A DNA stretch of 64,000 nucleotides from Bin80 sp965207565 (lineage in GTDB: Bacteria; Bacteroidota; Rhodothermia; Rhodothermales; Bin80): assembly GCA_965207565.1 (NCBI GenBank), contig CBDBMQ010000009.1, forward strand, positions 186,001 to 250,000, given 5' to 3'. Shown here piece by piece: positions 55,697 through 64,000 of this stretch; positions within the stretch are counted from its first letter, which is position 1, and each line of letters starts with the position of its first letter. The position numbers were made by a program, and so were the translations under genes. The notes beneath the pieces were generated by a model. It had not been told where the DNA came from. It ran no database searches and worked only from the letters and a program-made list of their open reading frames with translations.

Positions 55697-56932
55697 ATGG
55701 AAACAATCGTTGTTATTAGCGGAGTCCTCGTCACGGCAATCTTCGTAGTGTTTGGCATCGTGCGGGCAAACCTGAAAATTTGTCAACCCAATGAGGTTCT
55801 CATCTTCAGTGGACGCAGCCGCCGTATGTCAGACGGAACGAAGGTAGGCTACCGATTCATCAAGGGAGGGCGCGGGTTCAGAATTCCTATTCTGGAGCAG
55901 GTTGAAAGGATTCGCCTGAACACCATCCCCTTGGATTTGACGGTTCAGAATGCGTACTCCAAAGGGGGCATTCCGCTCACTGTGCGGGCAATTGCCAACG
56001 TGAAGGTCGCCTCCAATGAATCGGAGCTTTCGAACGCCGTTGAGCGGCTTCTGGGTAAAGATCCGCATGAAATTCAGATGATCGCGAAAGAAACCCTGGA
56101 AGGTAATTTGCGGGGAGTTTTGGCAACGCTCACGCCTGAAGAAGTGAATGAAGATCGACTGAAATTTGCCAAAGAGCTCTTGGGCGAGGCCGACATTGAC
56201 TTAAGCAATCTAGGACTACAACTGGACACCATGAAAATCCAGAGTGTCGAAGATGATGTAGGATACCTGGATGCAATCGGGCGTCAGCAATCAGCACATA
56301 TTATTGCTGCAGCACGTGTTGCTGAAGCAGAAAAACGTGAACAAGCAAGACTTGCGGAAGCGAATGCAGACAAGAGCATTGAGCAGGCAGAGAATGAGGT
56401 GCGCATCCTGAAGGCGCAGTTGTCGGCCAAAAGTGCCGCAGAGGAGGCTCGTATTGATGTTGCTGGCGAAGTTTCGGCTGCGCAGGCCCGGCAGCAACTC
56501 GCAATAGAAGAGATAAAACTCGCAGAGAAGAGGCAGCGTGCAGATGTGATTGTGGCTGCCGAGGCAGAGCGTCAGGCAAAAGAGGAAATTGCGAAAGGAA
56601 ACGCCGCTCGAATCTTCGAAGATGGGCAGGCAGAAGTTGAAATTTTACGCCAGAAACTCATACTCTGGCAAGAGGCTGGTCCCAATGCCGAGCGACTATT
56701 CCTGATCCAAATGTTGCCGGATATACTGAAACAGGTAGTTCAGACCGTTGACAATCTTTCGATTGATAAACTTACGGTTGTTGACAGCGGCAATGGGACA
56801 GGGGTTCCCTCCGTGTTTAATCAGATTGCCGGATCTACCCCGGCTTTATTGGAGAGCCTCAAAGCGTCAACTGGAATTGATATTGCCGCAATGCTGAGCG
56901 GGGCATCTGAAAGCTCCAAAGAAGAGGAATAG
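55697..56932 (+). CDS. Flotillin/SPFH-domain membrane protein
   Basis: A 411-residue protein with an N-terminal membrane anchor (IVVISGVLVTAIFVVFGIVR), an SPFH/Band 7 domain (FRIPILEQVERIRLNTIPLD, GIPLTVRAIANVKVA), and a long Ala/Glu-rich coiled coil at about 190-310 (EAEKREQARLAEANADKSIE). This is the flotillin (FloT/YuaG-like) layout. Flotillins oligomerise and organise membrane domains with NfeD partners. It is convergent with the M16 peptidase gene, with a hairpin between. Confidence 0.9.
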   Translation: METIVVISGVLVTAIFVVFGIVRANLKICQPNEVLIFSGRSRRMSDGTKVGYRFIKGGRGFRIPILEQVERIRLNTIPLDLTVQNAYSKGGIPLTVRAIANVKVASNESELSNAVERLLGKDPHEIQMIAKETLEGNLRGVLATLTPEEVNEDRLKFAKELLGEADIDLSNLGLQLDTMKIQSVEDDVGYLDAIGRQQSAHIIAAARVAEAEKREQARLAEANADKSIEQAENEVRILKAQLSAKSAAEEARIDVAGEVSAAQARQQLAIEEIKLAEKRQRADVIVAAEAERQAKEEIAKGNAARIFEDGQAEVEILRQKLILWQEAGPNAERLFLIQMLPDILKQVVQTVDNLSIDKLTVVDSGNGTGVPSVFNQIAGSTPALLESLKASTGIDIAAMLSGASESSKEEE

Positions 56933-57019
56933 ACAGGCCGATTGGGCGATCGGGATGGATCTGCAAAAGGAAGTTTCTGAATAGCTCCCCTGTTGTTCTG
57001 CATTAACCCCGAAGCACAC

Positions 57020-57049
57020 CAGGCCGGGGGCATCCAAGCACCCGGCCTG
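57020..57049. terminator. Bidirectional hairpin between flotillin and M16 peptidase genes
   Basis: CAGGCCGGG and CCCGGCCTG form a stem with short loop between two convergent genes, 88 bp after one stop and 12 bp before the other. It has no long T tract on either side. Confidence 0.6.
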
Positions 57050-57060
57050 ATGTACGGAGG

Positions 57061-59805
57061 TCAGTTTTCAATTACGTTCCCTTCTGTGTCAAGCTTGACC
57101 ACCGATCCGTAGCCCAATTCTTGAATGCCAGACTCAATCACACTCAAATCTCCCACGATCAGCCAAATCAGGTCATTTGGTCTGAGGACTTCCTCAGCGG
57201 CTGACGCGATCGTATCTACATTCAGAGCACGCACCTTGCCAGGATACGTTTCATAGTAATCCTCCGGCAAATCATACTGGACAAGATCCTGTATACTTCC
57301 TGCTACCGATCCGTTGGTCTCCCATAGTCCTGGGAGTGCTAAAGTCTGGCTCTCCTGTGCTTTAAGAACTTCATCTTCGGTTGCGGGATTGTCCCCAAGG
57401 ATGCCTTCCAACTCCGCCTTGACTTCCATCATTGCCTCCTTGGTCTTGTCCGTCTGTACGGGTGCATACACTAGGAAAGGGCGCTGTCCACGGGCAGTGA
57501 GCAGTAATGAACTTGCTCCGTATGACCAGCCCTTATCTTCACGGAGATTCATGTTGATGCGCGAAACAAAGGCACCACCGAGAACTGTATTCATTGTCTC
57601 AATCCCAATATTATTTGGTGTATTCCGCGGAGGTGCAAGGTGGCCAGCCAAAATGATAGATTGTTGGGCCTCAGGGCGATTCATTAGATAGACGCGTGAG
57701 CCACCCTCATGCGGGACGGAAGCAATGTTTTTAGAGGGAACTTCTGCGGGCTCCCATTTGCCCAAACGGGCTTCCAGAAGTGGTACGATGGTGTCTAAAT
57801 CAATGTCTCCCACAACAACTAGTGTTGCATTATTCGGTTTGAACCAGGTGTCATGATACATCTGGAGGTCGTCACGTGTCATGTTCGTGACGGACTCTTC
57901 CGTACCACTGCCAGTCAGGGGGTTACTGTACGCGTGATCTGTTCCATAGTAAAGAGTTGGCATGACCCGCAGGGCCATCTGCACAGGGTTTACTTTTTCT
58001 CTCTGGATTCCTGCTAGTCGCTCTGATTTCAATCGGTCAAACTCTGAATCTGCGAAAGATGGGTTGAGAATAACATCAGCAAAGAGATCCAAGCTTGGCT
58101 CCAGGTTGGCGGTTAGCGATACCAGGCTCACGAACGAACCATCCAGGCCAGTGCCAGTGCTCAGGTTCGCACCAAGGTTCGCAATTCGATCATTGATTTC
58201 CAAGGCAGTAAGGCTAGTGGTGCCCTCATCTAGCATGGACATGACCATACTAGCTGTTCCTGGGGCGATTCCCTGGTCCGAGGCGTAGCCTGCATCAAGG
58301 ATCAGGCTGAGGTTAACGGAAGGGATTGTATTGCGTTCTGCTAGAATGATTTCCAGCCCGTTGCTGAGAGTGGTTCGGTGTAATTCAGGGAATTTCACCT
58401 CGGGTTCAGGACCAGTTTCAGGTAGTGTGGATCGTTCCTGCCCCTCTACTGTTGCTGCAAGCTCAGGGAAGGGATGAACCTCCATCACATAAACACCGTC
58501 CGATAACCATTCTTCGGCTACCTGACGAACATCTTCGGGAGTCGCAGCATCTTTGTCATTGAAAGATTGAAGGTATGCATCAGGGCTGCCTCCGTAAATT
58601 TCAGAAGATGCCAGAATATCAGACTTTCCACCAAAGCCGCCAATCCGTTCCATACCGTAGATAAAACTCGCTTTCTCCTGTGTGATGATTCGGCGGAGTT
58701 CTTCTGGCGTTGGCCCACCGGCAATAAAGGCGGCTAATTCTTCATCCAGGGCTGCTTCGACATCTGCAAGAGATAAGCCCGGACGGGCGGTTGCTTCAAC
58801 GATAAACTGGCTGCCTACGCTGCCCGAATAGAGGTAGGCATTGGCATTCGTTGCAATCTGATCCGTATAAACCAGGCGTTTGTAGAATCTTGAGTTCTTG
58901 CCACTGGACAAGACGCTTGAAGCAAGGTCTAGATGATGAAAATCGTTGGAGTAGCGTTCAGGTACATTCCAAACCTTATAGATTCGCGCCTGTGGTACAC
59001 GATCCTGCATAACCTCACGTTGTTCGCCTGTACGCTTGGCGACCCACGTATCAAACTGGGATACCGGTGGTCCAGGAGGAATATCGCCAAAATACTTTTC
59101 AGTCAGTGCGCGAGCTTCACTCACTGTAATGTCACCTGCAATTGAGATGACAGCATTATTTGGACCGTAGTATGCTTTAAACCATTCCTGCACATCTTCC
59201 AATTCTGCGGCATTCAGATCTTCCATGGAGCCAATCACGGTATGGGCATAGGGATGCCCTTTGGGGTAAGTGGCATCTGTAATATGATTAAAGACCTGTC
59301 CGTATGGGGCATTTTCGCCTTGGCGTTTTTCGTTCTGTACGACCCCGCGTTGCTCATCAAGTTTTGCCTGATCAATTGCACCAAGGAGATGGCCCATTCG
59401 ATCGGACTCCATCCATAACACCAGATCGACTGCATTTTTGGGTACAGTCTGGAAATAGTTAGTGCGGTCCCTGTTGGTTGTACCGTTCAGATCTGTTGCG
59501 CCAAGTCGCTCAAGTACCTGGAAGTAGTCGTCGTTGAAATTTTCCGAGCCATTGAACATCAGATGTTCAAATAGATGAGCAAATCCGCTGCGTCCCTCGG
59601 GCTCATTTTTGGATCCGACATGATACCAAAGATTCACGGCTACCAGGGGTGCCTTGTCATCTTCATGGACGATGACGGTCAAGCCATTGTCTAGATGGAA
59701 TTTCTCGTAACTAATCGTAGGTATTTGCATGGTTGTCTCTTCTTGGGCCCAAGTGCTTGGTACACATATCAGCAGGATAACAAGAGTGAAAAAGCTGGAT
59801 TTCAT
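57061..59805 (-). CDS. M16-family zinc metallopeptidase, two-domain, secreted
   Basis: ATG 59805 opens MKSSFFTLVILLICVPSTWA, a Sec signal. The inverted zinc motif HxxEH is at residues 77-81 (AHLFEHLMFNGSENF), with the distal Glu in the expected downstream region (TNRDRTNYFQTVP). A second, inactive M16 half starts near residue 475 (FPELHRTTLSNGLEIILAER), and the C-terminal part has PEAQQSIILAGHLAPPR. At 914 residues it matches the two-domain pitrilysin-like family of Bacteroidota. It degrades peptides in the periplasm. Confidence 0.92.
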   Translation of the reverse strand: MKSSFFTLVILLICVPSTWAQEETTMQIPTISYEKFHLDNGLTVIVHEDDKAPLVAVNLWYHVGSKNEPEGRSGFAHLFEHLMFNGSENFNDDYFQVLERLGATDLNGTTNRDRTNYFQTVPKNAVDLVLWMESDRMGHLLGAIDQAKLDEQRGVVQNEKRQGENAPYGQVFNHITDATYPKGHPYAHTVIGSMEDLNAAELEDVQEWFKAYYGPNNAVISIAGDITVSEARALTEKYFGDIPPGPPVSQFDTWVAKRTGEQREVMQDRVPQARIYKVWNVPERYSNDFHHLDLASSVLSSGKNSRFYKRLVYTDQIATNANAYLYSGSVGSQFIVEATARPGLSLADVEAALDEELAAFIAGGPTPEELRRIITQEKASFIYGMERIGGFGGKSDILASSEIYGGSPDAYLQSFNDKDAATPEDVRQVAEEWLSDGVYVMEVHPFPELAATVEGQERSTLPETGPEPEVKFPELHRTTLSNGLEIILAERNTIPSVNLSLILDAGYASDQGIAPGTASMVMSMLDEGTTSLTALEINDRIANLGANLSTGTGLDGSFVSLVSLTANLEPSLDLFADVILNPSFADSEFDRLKSERLAGIQREKVNPVQMALRVMPTLYYGTDHAYSNPLTGSGTEESVTNMTRDDLQMYHDTWFKPNNATLVVVGDIDLDTIVPLLEARLGKWEPAEVPSKNIASVPHEGGSRVYLMNRPEAQQSIILAGHLAPPRNTPNNIGIETMNTVLGGAFVSRINMNLREDKGWSYGASSLLLTARGQRPFLVYAPVQTDKTKEAMMEVKAELEGILGDNPATEDEVLKAQESQTLALPGLWETNGSVAGSIQDLVQYDLPEDYYETYPGKVRALNVDTIASAAEEVLRPNDLIWLIVGDLSVIESGIQELGYGSVVKLDTEGNVIEN

Positions 59806-59883
59806 TGGATAAAGCTAAGGTTTGTAAATGGATACTACGCAACTCACCCTCTACGAAGCATAGTTGTCGGGGTTTCGTGTTCT

Positions 59884-59972
59884 GCATATTCCGACCATGT
59901 GGGACACTGATTCCGAGCCATGCGGGCCACTGATTCTACTGAAGTGGGATACTCGTTCCGGCGGAATACACT
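59884..59972 (-). repeat. Solo IS21-type terminal repeat array
   Basis: Three to four degenerate 22-23 bp repeats, ATTCCGACCATGTGGGACAC, ATTCCGAGCCATGCGGGCCA, ATTCTACTGAAGTGGGATAC and TTCCGG, with the first preceded by CAT. This resembles the ends of the IS21 element at 21.3 and 27.2 kb (CATATTCCGATGATGTGGAC there). No istA or istB is present nearby, so it is an orphan end, between the peptidase gene and the ATPase locus. Confidence 0.7.
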
Positions 59973-60011
59973 CCCTCACATGAATCTTAATGATCTGAAG
60001 AGTAAATTCTA

Positions 60012-60956
60012 TTATCCACTACCTCTGGAAGGAAGCCTACGGAATTTTTCAAGATGTTTAGACGATTTTGGCTTTAATTGAATTTCGGTTTGTTTTATAC
60101 TACCATCTTCCTCGAGAAAATCAAACCCACGCTCCATTAATATGATTGTTGACTGCGTTTGCAGGTATCGTGCATGAACACGAAACTCGCTATTACATTC
60201 CTTCACAAATAGATTAATAGACAACTTAAATTTTTTGTTCAATTTATCGACAAGAACTTTTTCAATTTCTCTTTTAGCGGATTCTGGATCCCCGCGTGAT
60301 TCGCATGTGTATATTCTCGTTTCTGGTTCTCCCCCAAAGTGATAACCATGCTTCTTCCACAAATCCAAAATAAATTCAATCCCTCTGCGAAAGTGCCGAA
60401 GATTATTCCCTGTGCCGATTTGTTTATCGTAGATGTATAAATGTTTAGCGAATCGAACTACCCGGATAAACAAGTCTTCCCATTCGCATGATTTGAGTTC
60501 ATGCAGAGGTTGTAATTCCGTCATATATTGATCTCTTTCTTTCTCGAAGTCACTATCTGAATACTCCGTAAAGGTGATTACTTTAGTTTTGGGACAGTTC
60601 TTCTGGAAATATTCGCGATGATCGTGAGATGCAATAATCACATCTGGACGCAGATGCCCTTCAAGTTCGCAGCATTTTTTCGTTATATCCTGACCGGTGG
60701 GGGAAAACTCGCATTTTACGACCCGCTTGTTGCTTTTTACTATCTCCGTAAATTGTATCTGTATTTTTTGGGATCTGCTTGGTGATGCATTGATCCTTTG
60801 CTTCATTTCAGAAAGCAATTTTCCCTCACGATCCGAAACTAATAATCCATTTTTCAGGATTCCGGCCAAAAACTGTTCGACCTGAAGTTTATACACATCT
60901 TTCTTCAAGTACTTTGGATTCAGGGCAGATGGATCTACAATTGCCGTTACAATCAT
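60012..60956 (-). CDS. Unknown protein, putative effector of AAA-ATPase pair
   Basis: A 314-residue protein, start MIVTAIVDPSALNPKYLKKD. The N-terminus, with IVDPSAL followed by KLQVEQFLAGILKNGLLVSD, loosely resembles a PIN-like nuclease start, with Asp8. Later parts include ELKSCEWEDLFIRVVRFAKH, LYIYDKQIGTGN and a C-terminal RVHARYLQTQ...IILMERGFDF segment that recalls phospholipase-D-like or MIT-C-like proteins. None of these matches is firm. It starts 14 bp downstream of the ATPase stop and is likely co-transcribed. Base composition is AT-richer than the neighbours. Confidence 0.6.
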   Translation of the reverse strand: MIVTAIVDPSALNPKYLKKDVYKLQVEQFLAGILKNGLLVSDREGKLLSEMKQRINASPSRSQKIQIQFTEIVKSNKRVVKCEFSPTGQDITKKCCELEGHLRPDVIIASHDHREYFQKNCPKTKVITFTEYSDSDFEKERDQYMTELQPLHELKSCEWEDLFIRVVRFAKHLYIYDKQIGTGNNLRHFRRGIEFILDLWKKHGYHFGGEPETRIYTCESRGDPESAKREIEKVLVDKLNKKFKLSINLFVKECNSEFRVHARYLQTQSTIILMERGFDFLEEDGSIKQTEIQLKPKSSKHLEKFRRLPSRGSG

Positions 60957-60970
60957 TACCGGTGCAGCAG

Positions 60971-62680
60971 CTATAACAACTCTTCAAGTCGTTCGGAGAA
61001 GAACCCGCCGGGCCAATCATCAATAAATTCACCACTGTCATCCAAGCGTAGTCGTTCAACGCATGCTCCCGATGTGTCGCGACTCACATAGAGAATGGCT
61101 ATGTCGGCGGCTTTCAGCTTTCCTGTTCGTATCAATCGCTGAAGGCGGAGGACTAGATGTTCGCTGTGGGTTTCAATGATGAGTTGATTCTCGCGATTAT
61201 AGATTGATTCCACAAATATATCTCCCAGATTAGCTTGCAGACGAGGATGGATGTGAAGTTCAGGTTGTTGAATTGTAATGATCCTCCTACGTCCTGTCAG
61301 GCATTGCACAACTACGGGAAGGACTTGACTAATACCAAATCCTACATCTTTCAGGCTTACATCAATGGAATCCTTGCGGCGCTCATCAAGAAGACGAATC
61401 TCGTAAAGATCAAGGTGTCGCGCATCAAGTTTCATTATCTCAATTTGGTAATCAATACCGAAACGCTTAAGCCAATCATTCGTAGTGTCAACAAGCCTGG
61501 GATTCTGGAACAACAGATTCGGTAGCGCTTCTCCACTAAGACCAATGTCTTGAGGTTTTTCCCCTATAAAGGTATATAATCGTTTTGGAAGTTCTCGATG
61601 GGGACCGACCGGAGAGATATTTTCAAACTTGAGGAATTCACTCAATTGAATTGCCAACTCCCCAACGTTTGGGATTGACCTAGGCAGATTTATGTCTTTT
61701 TCTGGAAAACGTCCAGGAAAACCTCCACTGTATCTTAGTTCCAGCCTCCCCAAGACGGCAATAGTTTCCCTTTGCTGCTCCGTTTGCATACGCGAAATAA
61801 AATCGTCGAGCGAAAAGTCACCGCTATAGAATTTGATTGCTTTTCCTAGGCCTTGCATTACCAATTCCGACGCGTATTTACCTTTCCTTGCAGCGTCTCT
61901 GGCACTAGCTTCGTCGCGAAAGAACACCGTTGTGAATCCGCCCGAGACTGTACGTATCATTCCCCTCTCATCGTAGGGATTGGCTCCTCTTTCTTCCCTT
62001 TGACGCAGTTGGTCTAGTATCCCTTTTCGCTCACTTTTTACGGATTCAAATGAGTCTCTCCAAAATTCCGCGGAGTCCGTCACGAATGTGTTATGTAAAA
62101 AATCATGTGGATTTTCATTGATATAATACTGGGTCCTATCGTGTGTAGTATAGGAGAGATCAAAATCAAGGCATCCATATTCATCAGGAATTTCAGGATC
62201 AGAAACATCTTTAAACCTCTGAAAGCGAGCAATTAGGCCTACCTTATCATCGAAAACTTCCAGCTGGCGTAGCGACACGGTTTGCTTATCCTCCGAATAT
62301 TCAAAATGTAGCTCTATACTTCCCGTTTTCTCAATTTGGGAATGAATGGACTCTTCCGTAGATCTTTTTGATAAAAAAGATAGAGTACCAACGACGACCC
62401 GGATCTTGAGTGTTCGATTTATGTCATGATCAAAAAGCAATTCTGGAATGCTCCCGAGATCCACAATGCCATTCTCAGCACAAGGGGTAAGAAGATCGAG
62501 TTTATTTCCTTTCTCGTGGGTTTGCTTGAGCAGATAGAGAGCTTGCAGAATTGAGGATTTGCCAGCACTGTTCTCACCAAAGATAAGTGTGATCGGCGCC
62601 ATAGGAATAATGGCACGTTCACCAAAAGGCTTGAAATTTTCCAGATGAAGCGACCTGATCTGATAGGATTTTTCCCACAT
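60971..62680 (-). CDS. AAA-family (ABC/SMC-like) ATPase, DUF3696-type
   Basis: A 569-residue P-loop protein starting MWEKSYQIRSLHLENFKPFG. Walker A GENSAGKSSIL is at 35-45; after a long variable region come DVGFGISQVLPVVVQCL (ABC signature-like), Walker B ITIQQPELHIHP at about 468-478 and the H-loop ETHSEHLVLRL near 503. It ends with EFIDDWPGGFFSERLEELL, the C-terminal WPGGFF motif of DUF3696. Such OLD/AAA15-like ATPases are sensors in several phage-defence systems (for example PARIS and Septu). The adjacent gene would be its effector. Confidence 0.82.
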   Translation of the reverse strand: MWEKSYQIRSLHLENFKPFGERAIIPMAPITLIFGENSAGKSSILQALYLLKQTHEKGNKLDLLTPCAENGIVDLGSIPELLFDHDINRTLKIRVVVGTLSFLSKRSTEESIHSQIEKTGSIELHFEYSEDKQTVSLRQLEVFDDKVGLIARFQRFKDVSDPEIPDEYGCLDFDLSYTTHDRTQYYINENPHDFLHNTFVTDSAEFWRDSFESVKSERKGILDQLRQREERGANPYDERGMIRTVSGGFTTVFFRDEASARDAARKGKYASELVMQGLGKAIKFYSGDFSLDDFISRMQTEQQRETIAVLGRLELRYSGGFPGRFPEKDINLPRSIPNVGELAIQLSEFLKFENISPVGPHRELPKRLYTFIGEKPQDIGLSGEALPNLLFQNPRLVDTTNDWLKRFGIDYQIEIMKLDARHLDLYEIRLLDERRKDSIDVSLKDVGFGISQVLPVVVQCLTGRRRIITIQQPELHIHPRLQANLGDIFVESIYNRENQLIIETHSEHLVLRLQRLIRTGKLKAADIAILYVSRDTSGACVERLRLDDSGEFIDDWPGGFFSERLEELL

Positions 62681-63162
62681 TAATTAGACTAGTTTGTAAG
62701 TGTTGAGTAAAGAGGCATTATAGAATCAACGGGGGGCTTACAAGGGAATCAATCCATTTGGCATGGGAGTGTTTGGTTTTGTAACTGTGATAGTTTTTCA
62801 AACGAGCCCGTGGATAAAATCTGGATTAAATTAATAGGACTTCCCGGATTGACTGGTTTTATTGCGGTTGCTGATCTATGTTCAACCCCAAGGGTGCCCA
62901 TTCATGGCTTTAGGGGAGCGAAAAAGTGATTCCCGGATGAGCATGTTTATTTATTACTGGAACCTCTGTTGTCTTTGAATCCATTCTATCAGGCATTTGA
63001 TCAGTTGCTTCGCCTGGAATAGTGGTCCACTGCAATCGGAGTCAGTGGATCGCTTCGATTGGAATATGCATTGTACGAAAAGAGGCTGTATCATTAATTA
63101 GGGGGCTTATATAAGCCCCCTAATTACATAATCTTTGAATGCTGACTCAGAGAGGGCCGGGT
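62681..63162. other. Spacer with perfect 30-bp palindrome, no gene seen
   Basis: About 480 bp between the ATPase start and the permease stop. It should hold the ATPase promoter. The only structure recognised is the palindrome at 63096-63125. Confidence 0.5.
63096..63125. terminator. Perfect 30-bp palindrome, likely bidirectional terminator hairpin
   Basis: The half-site AATTAGGGGGCTTAT is followed directly by its exact reverse complement. The AT-rich outer arms give T-containing ends on both strands, which suits termination of the permease transcript from the right. Confidence 0.6.
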
Positions 63163-64000
63163 TCACAACGTTGCCTCGCCCGTTTGATTCAATGATGCTT
63201 TGGAAGCATTCCCGCGGCGTCGCCAGAAAAAGTAGGCCGCGACAGGAAATCCTGAAAGTACAAAGGACAAGTCGATCAAGGATTGTTGCCAGTCCAGTAC
63301 GCCGCGAACAAGAATTAAGGCCACAAGAAAAAGTAGGTAAAAGGCGGGCAGAACGGGGTATCCCGGTACCTTGAAAATCGTATGGTCGGCACCCACTTTA
63401 CGGTGTCGGAGCACGAATAAAGCTGCTGTAGTGACAGCGTAGAAGATCAAAATGACAAAGACCATCCCCGTTGCAATGGTCTCAAAAGATCCACGAACCA
63501 ATAAAATGACGGCTCCCCAGCCGCATTGAAGCAGGATTGCGCGGGATGGAGTGCGGTATTTTGGATGCACATAGTTCAGCCATCGAAAAAAGATACCATC
63601 CTTTGCCATTGCATAGTAAACCCGCGGGGCGGCAATGATCGTCCCGTTCACACTTCCTGTGGCCGAAATCATGACCAGAATGGCAAAGGCACCAGCCCCG
63701 ATTGGTCCCAGAAGTACAATCGCCAGTTCGGCACCTACGCGATTTGTTTCGCGAATCGCCTCTAATCCCAGAATGCCGTGGTAGACAACGTTCGTTGCAA
63801 AGTAAATGACAAATACGGTGATAAACCCGAGCAGCAATGCGCGGGGAAGTGAGCGGTTTGGCGTTTTCATCTCGCCTGCAGCATATCCCAGGCGCTCCCA
63901 TCCAACCATGGTGAAAAGGACCAGCAGTATTGAGTCGGCAATGCTGCCGGTGAAACCAAGCCTGCTCTGACTGGCAGCCGTTTCTCCGAGTTTGCTTTCG
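63163..64000 (-). CDS. APC-family amino acid permease, partial (start off right edge)
   Basis: The frame is open from the stop at 63163 to the window edge; an internal ATG at 63909 is not the true start, since the frame continues upstream (SQSRLGFTGSIADSILLVLF). TM segments include LLLGFITVFVIYFATNVVYH, GPIGAGAFAILVMISATGSV and MVFVILIFYAVTTAALFVLR. The MVGWERLGYAAGEMKTPNRS motif (the (F/Y)(A/S)GWE...AGE(M/I)(K/R)(N/T)P signature) is that of the L-type APC transporter family. Substrate: amino acids, exact one unknown. Confidence 0.85.
   Translation of the reverse strand, partial: ESKLGETAASQSRLGFTGSIADSILLVLFTMVGWERLGYAAGEMKTPNRSLPRALLLGFITVFVIYFATNVVYHGILGLEAIRETNRVGAELAIVLLGPIGAGAFAILVMISATGSVNGTIIAAPRVYYAMAKDGIFFRWLNYVHPKYRTPSRAILLQCGWGAVILLVRGSFETIATGMVFVILIFYAVTTAALFVLRHRKVGADHTIFKVPGYPVLPAFYLLFLVALILVRGVLDWQQSLIDLSFVLSGFPVAAYFFWRRRGNASKASLNQTGEATL

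Noticed and set aside
1..64000. CRISPR array
   Set aside because: The repeated 22-bp units at 21.3, 27.1 and 59.9 kb are contiguous IS21 end repeats without unique spacers, and no cas genes are present.

Overview
The window looks like chromosomal DNA of a Gram-negative bacterium of the Bacteroidota/Rhodothermota group. That placement is an inference from gene content: a small histone H1-like (Hc1-type) protein, a pyrophosphate-type phosphofructokinase, a large sortilin/BNR-repeat secreted protein, lipoproteins with Bacteroidota-like lipoboxes, a Tat-exported Gfo/Idh oxidoreductase and lipoprotein beta-propellers paired with small secreted peptides. No rRNA, tRNA or CRISPR array was recognised.

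Layout. 1-2650: the 5' three quarters or more of a large N6-adenine DNA methyltransferase (minus strand) that runs off the left edge. 2.9-13.0 kb: ordinary chromosomal genes (YceI, a frameshifted BNR-repeat protein, nitrilase, lipoprotein, Gfo/Idh oxidoreductase), plus an ISL3 element with an intact 8-bp target duplication sitting in the 5' end of a SAM methyltransferase gene. 13.36-17.64 kb: two nested insertion sequences (an IS1634-type element inside the leader of another DDE-transposase element). 17.7-31.3 kb: a tandem array of five roughly 1.6-kb units, each (when intact) a four-cysteine secreted peptide gene followed 10-18 bp later by a six-bladed beta-propeller lipoprotein gene. The third unit is destroyed by an IS21-type element whose istA is itself split by a 3.3-kb serine-recombinase element. 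31.3-32.5 kb: decayed DNA. 32.5-43.4 kb: clpB, smc, ridA, a Met/Asp-rich lipoprotein, an aldehyde dehydrogenase pseudogene and a frameshifted PLP decarboxylase. 43.5-45.6 kb: a tnpB relic, the histone H1-like gene and a coupled pair of unknown genes. 45.9-51.1 kb: an envelope-stress style operon (Spy-like protein, ECF sigma factor, putative anti-sigma factor, second Spy/ZraP-like protein, MacA-like adaptor, ABC ATPase, MacB-type permease). 51.2-56.9 kb: PPi-PFK, amtB and its PII partner, NfeD and flotillin. 57-59.8 kb: a two-domain M16 peptidase. 59.9-62.7 kb: a solo IS21-type end followed by a two-gene AAA-ATPase/effector-like locus that is a candidate defence system. 63.16-64 kb: an APC-family permease running off the right edge.

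Two themes cut across the window. First, heavy and layered transposition: at least five elements or element ends, two of the insertions nested inside other elements. Second, several conserved genes (clpB, PPi-PFK, BNR-repeat protein, PLP decarboxylase, aldehyde dehydrogenase) are broken by single-base shifts, mostly in short homopolymers. That means either real decay or residual sequencing error, and the raw reads would decide.

The most unusual system is the peptide/propeller cassette array. The paralogues keep the same order and spacing, the peptides have a near-constant signal sequence and C-terminus with a variable middle, and two of the four peptide genes carry an extra copy of a 4-bp repeat within the signal-peptide codons.
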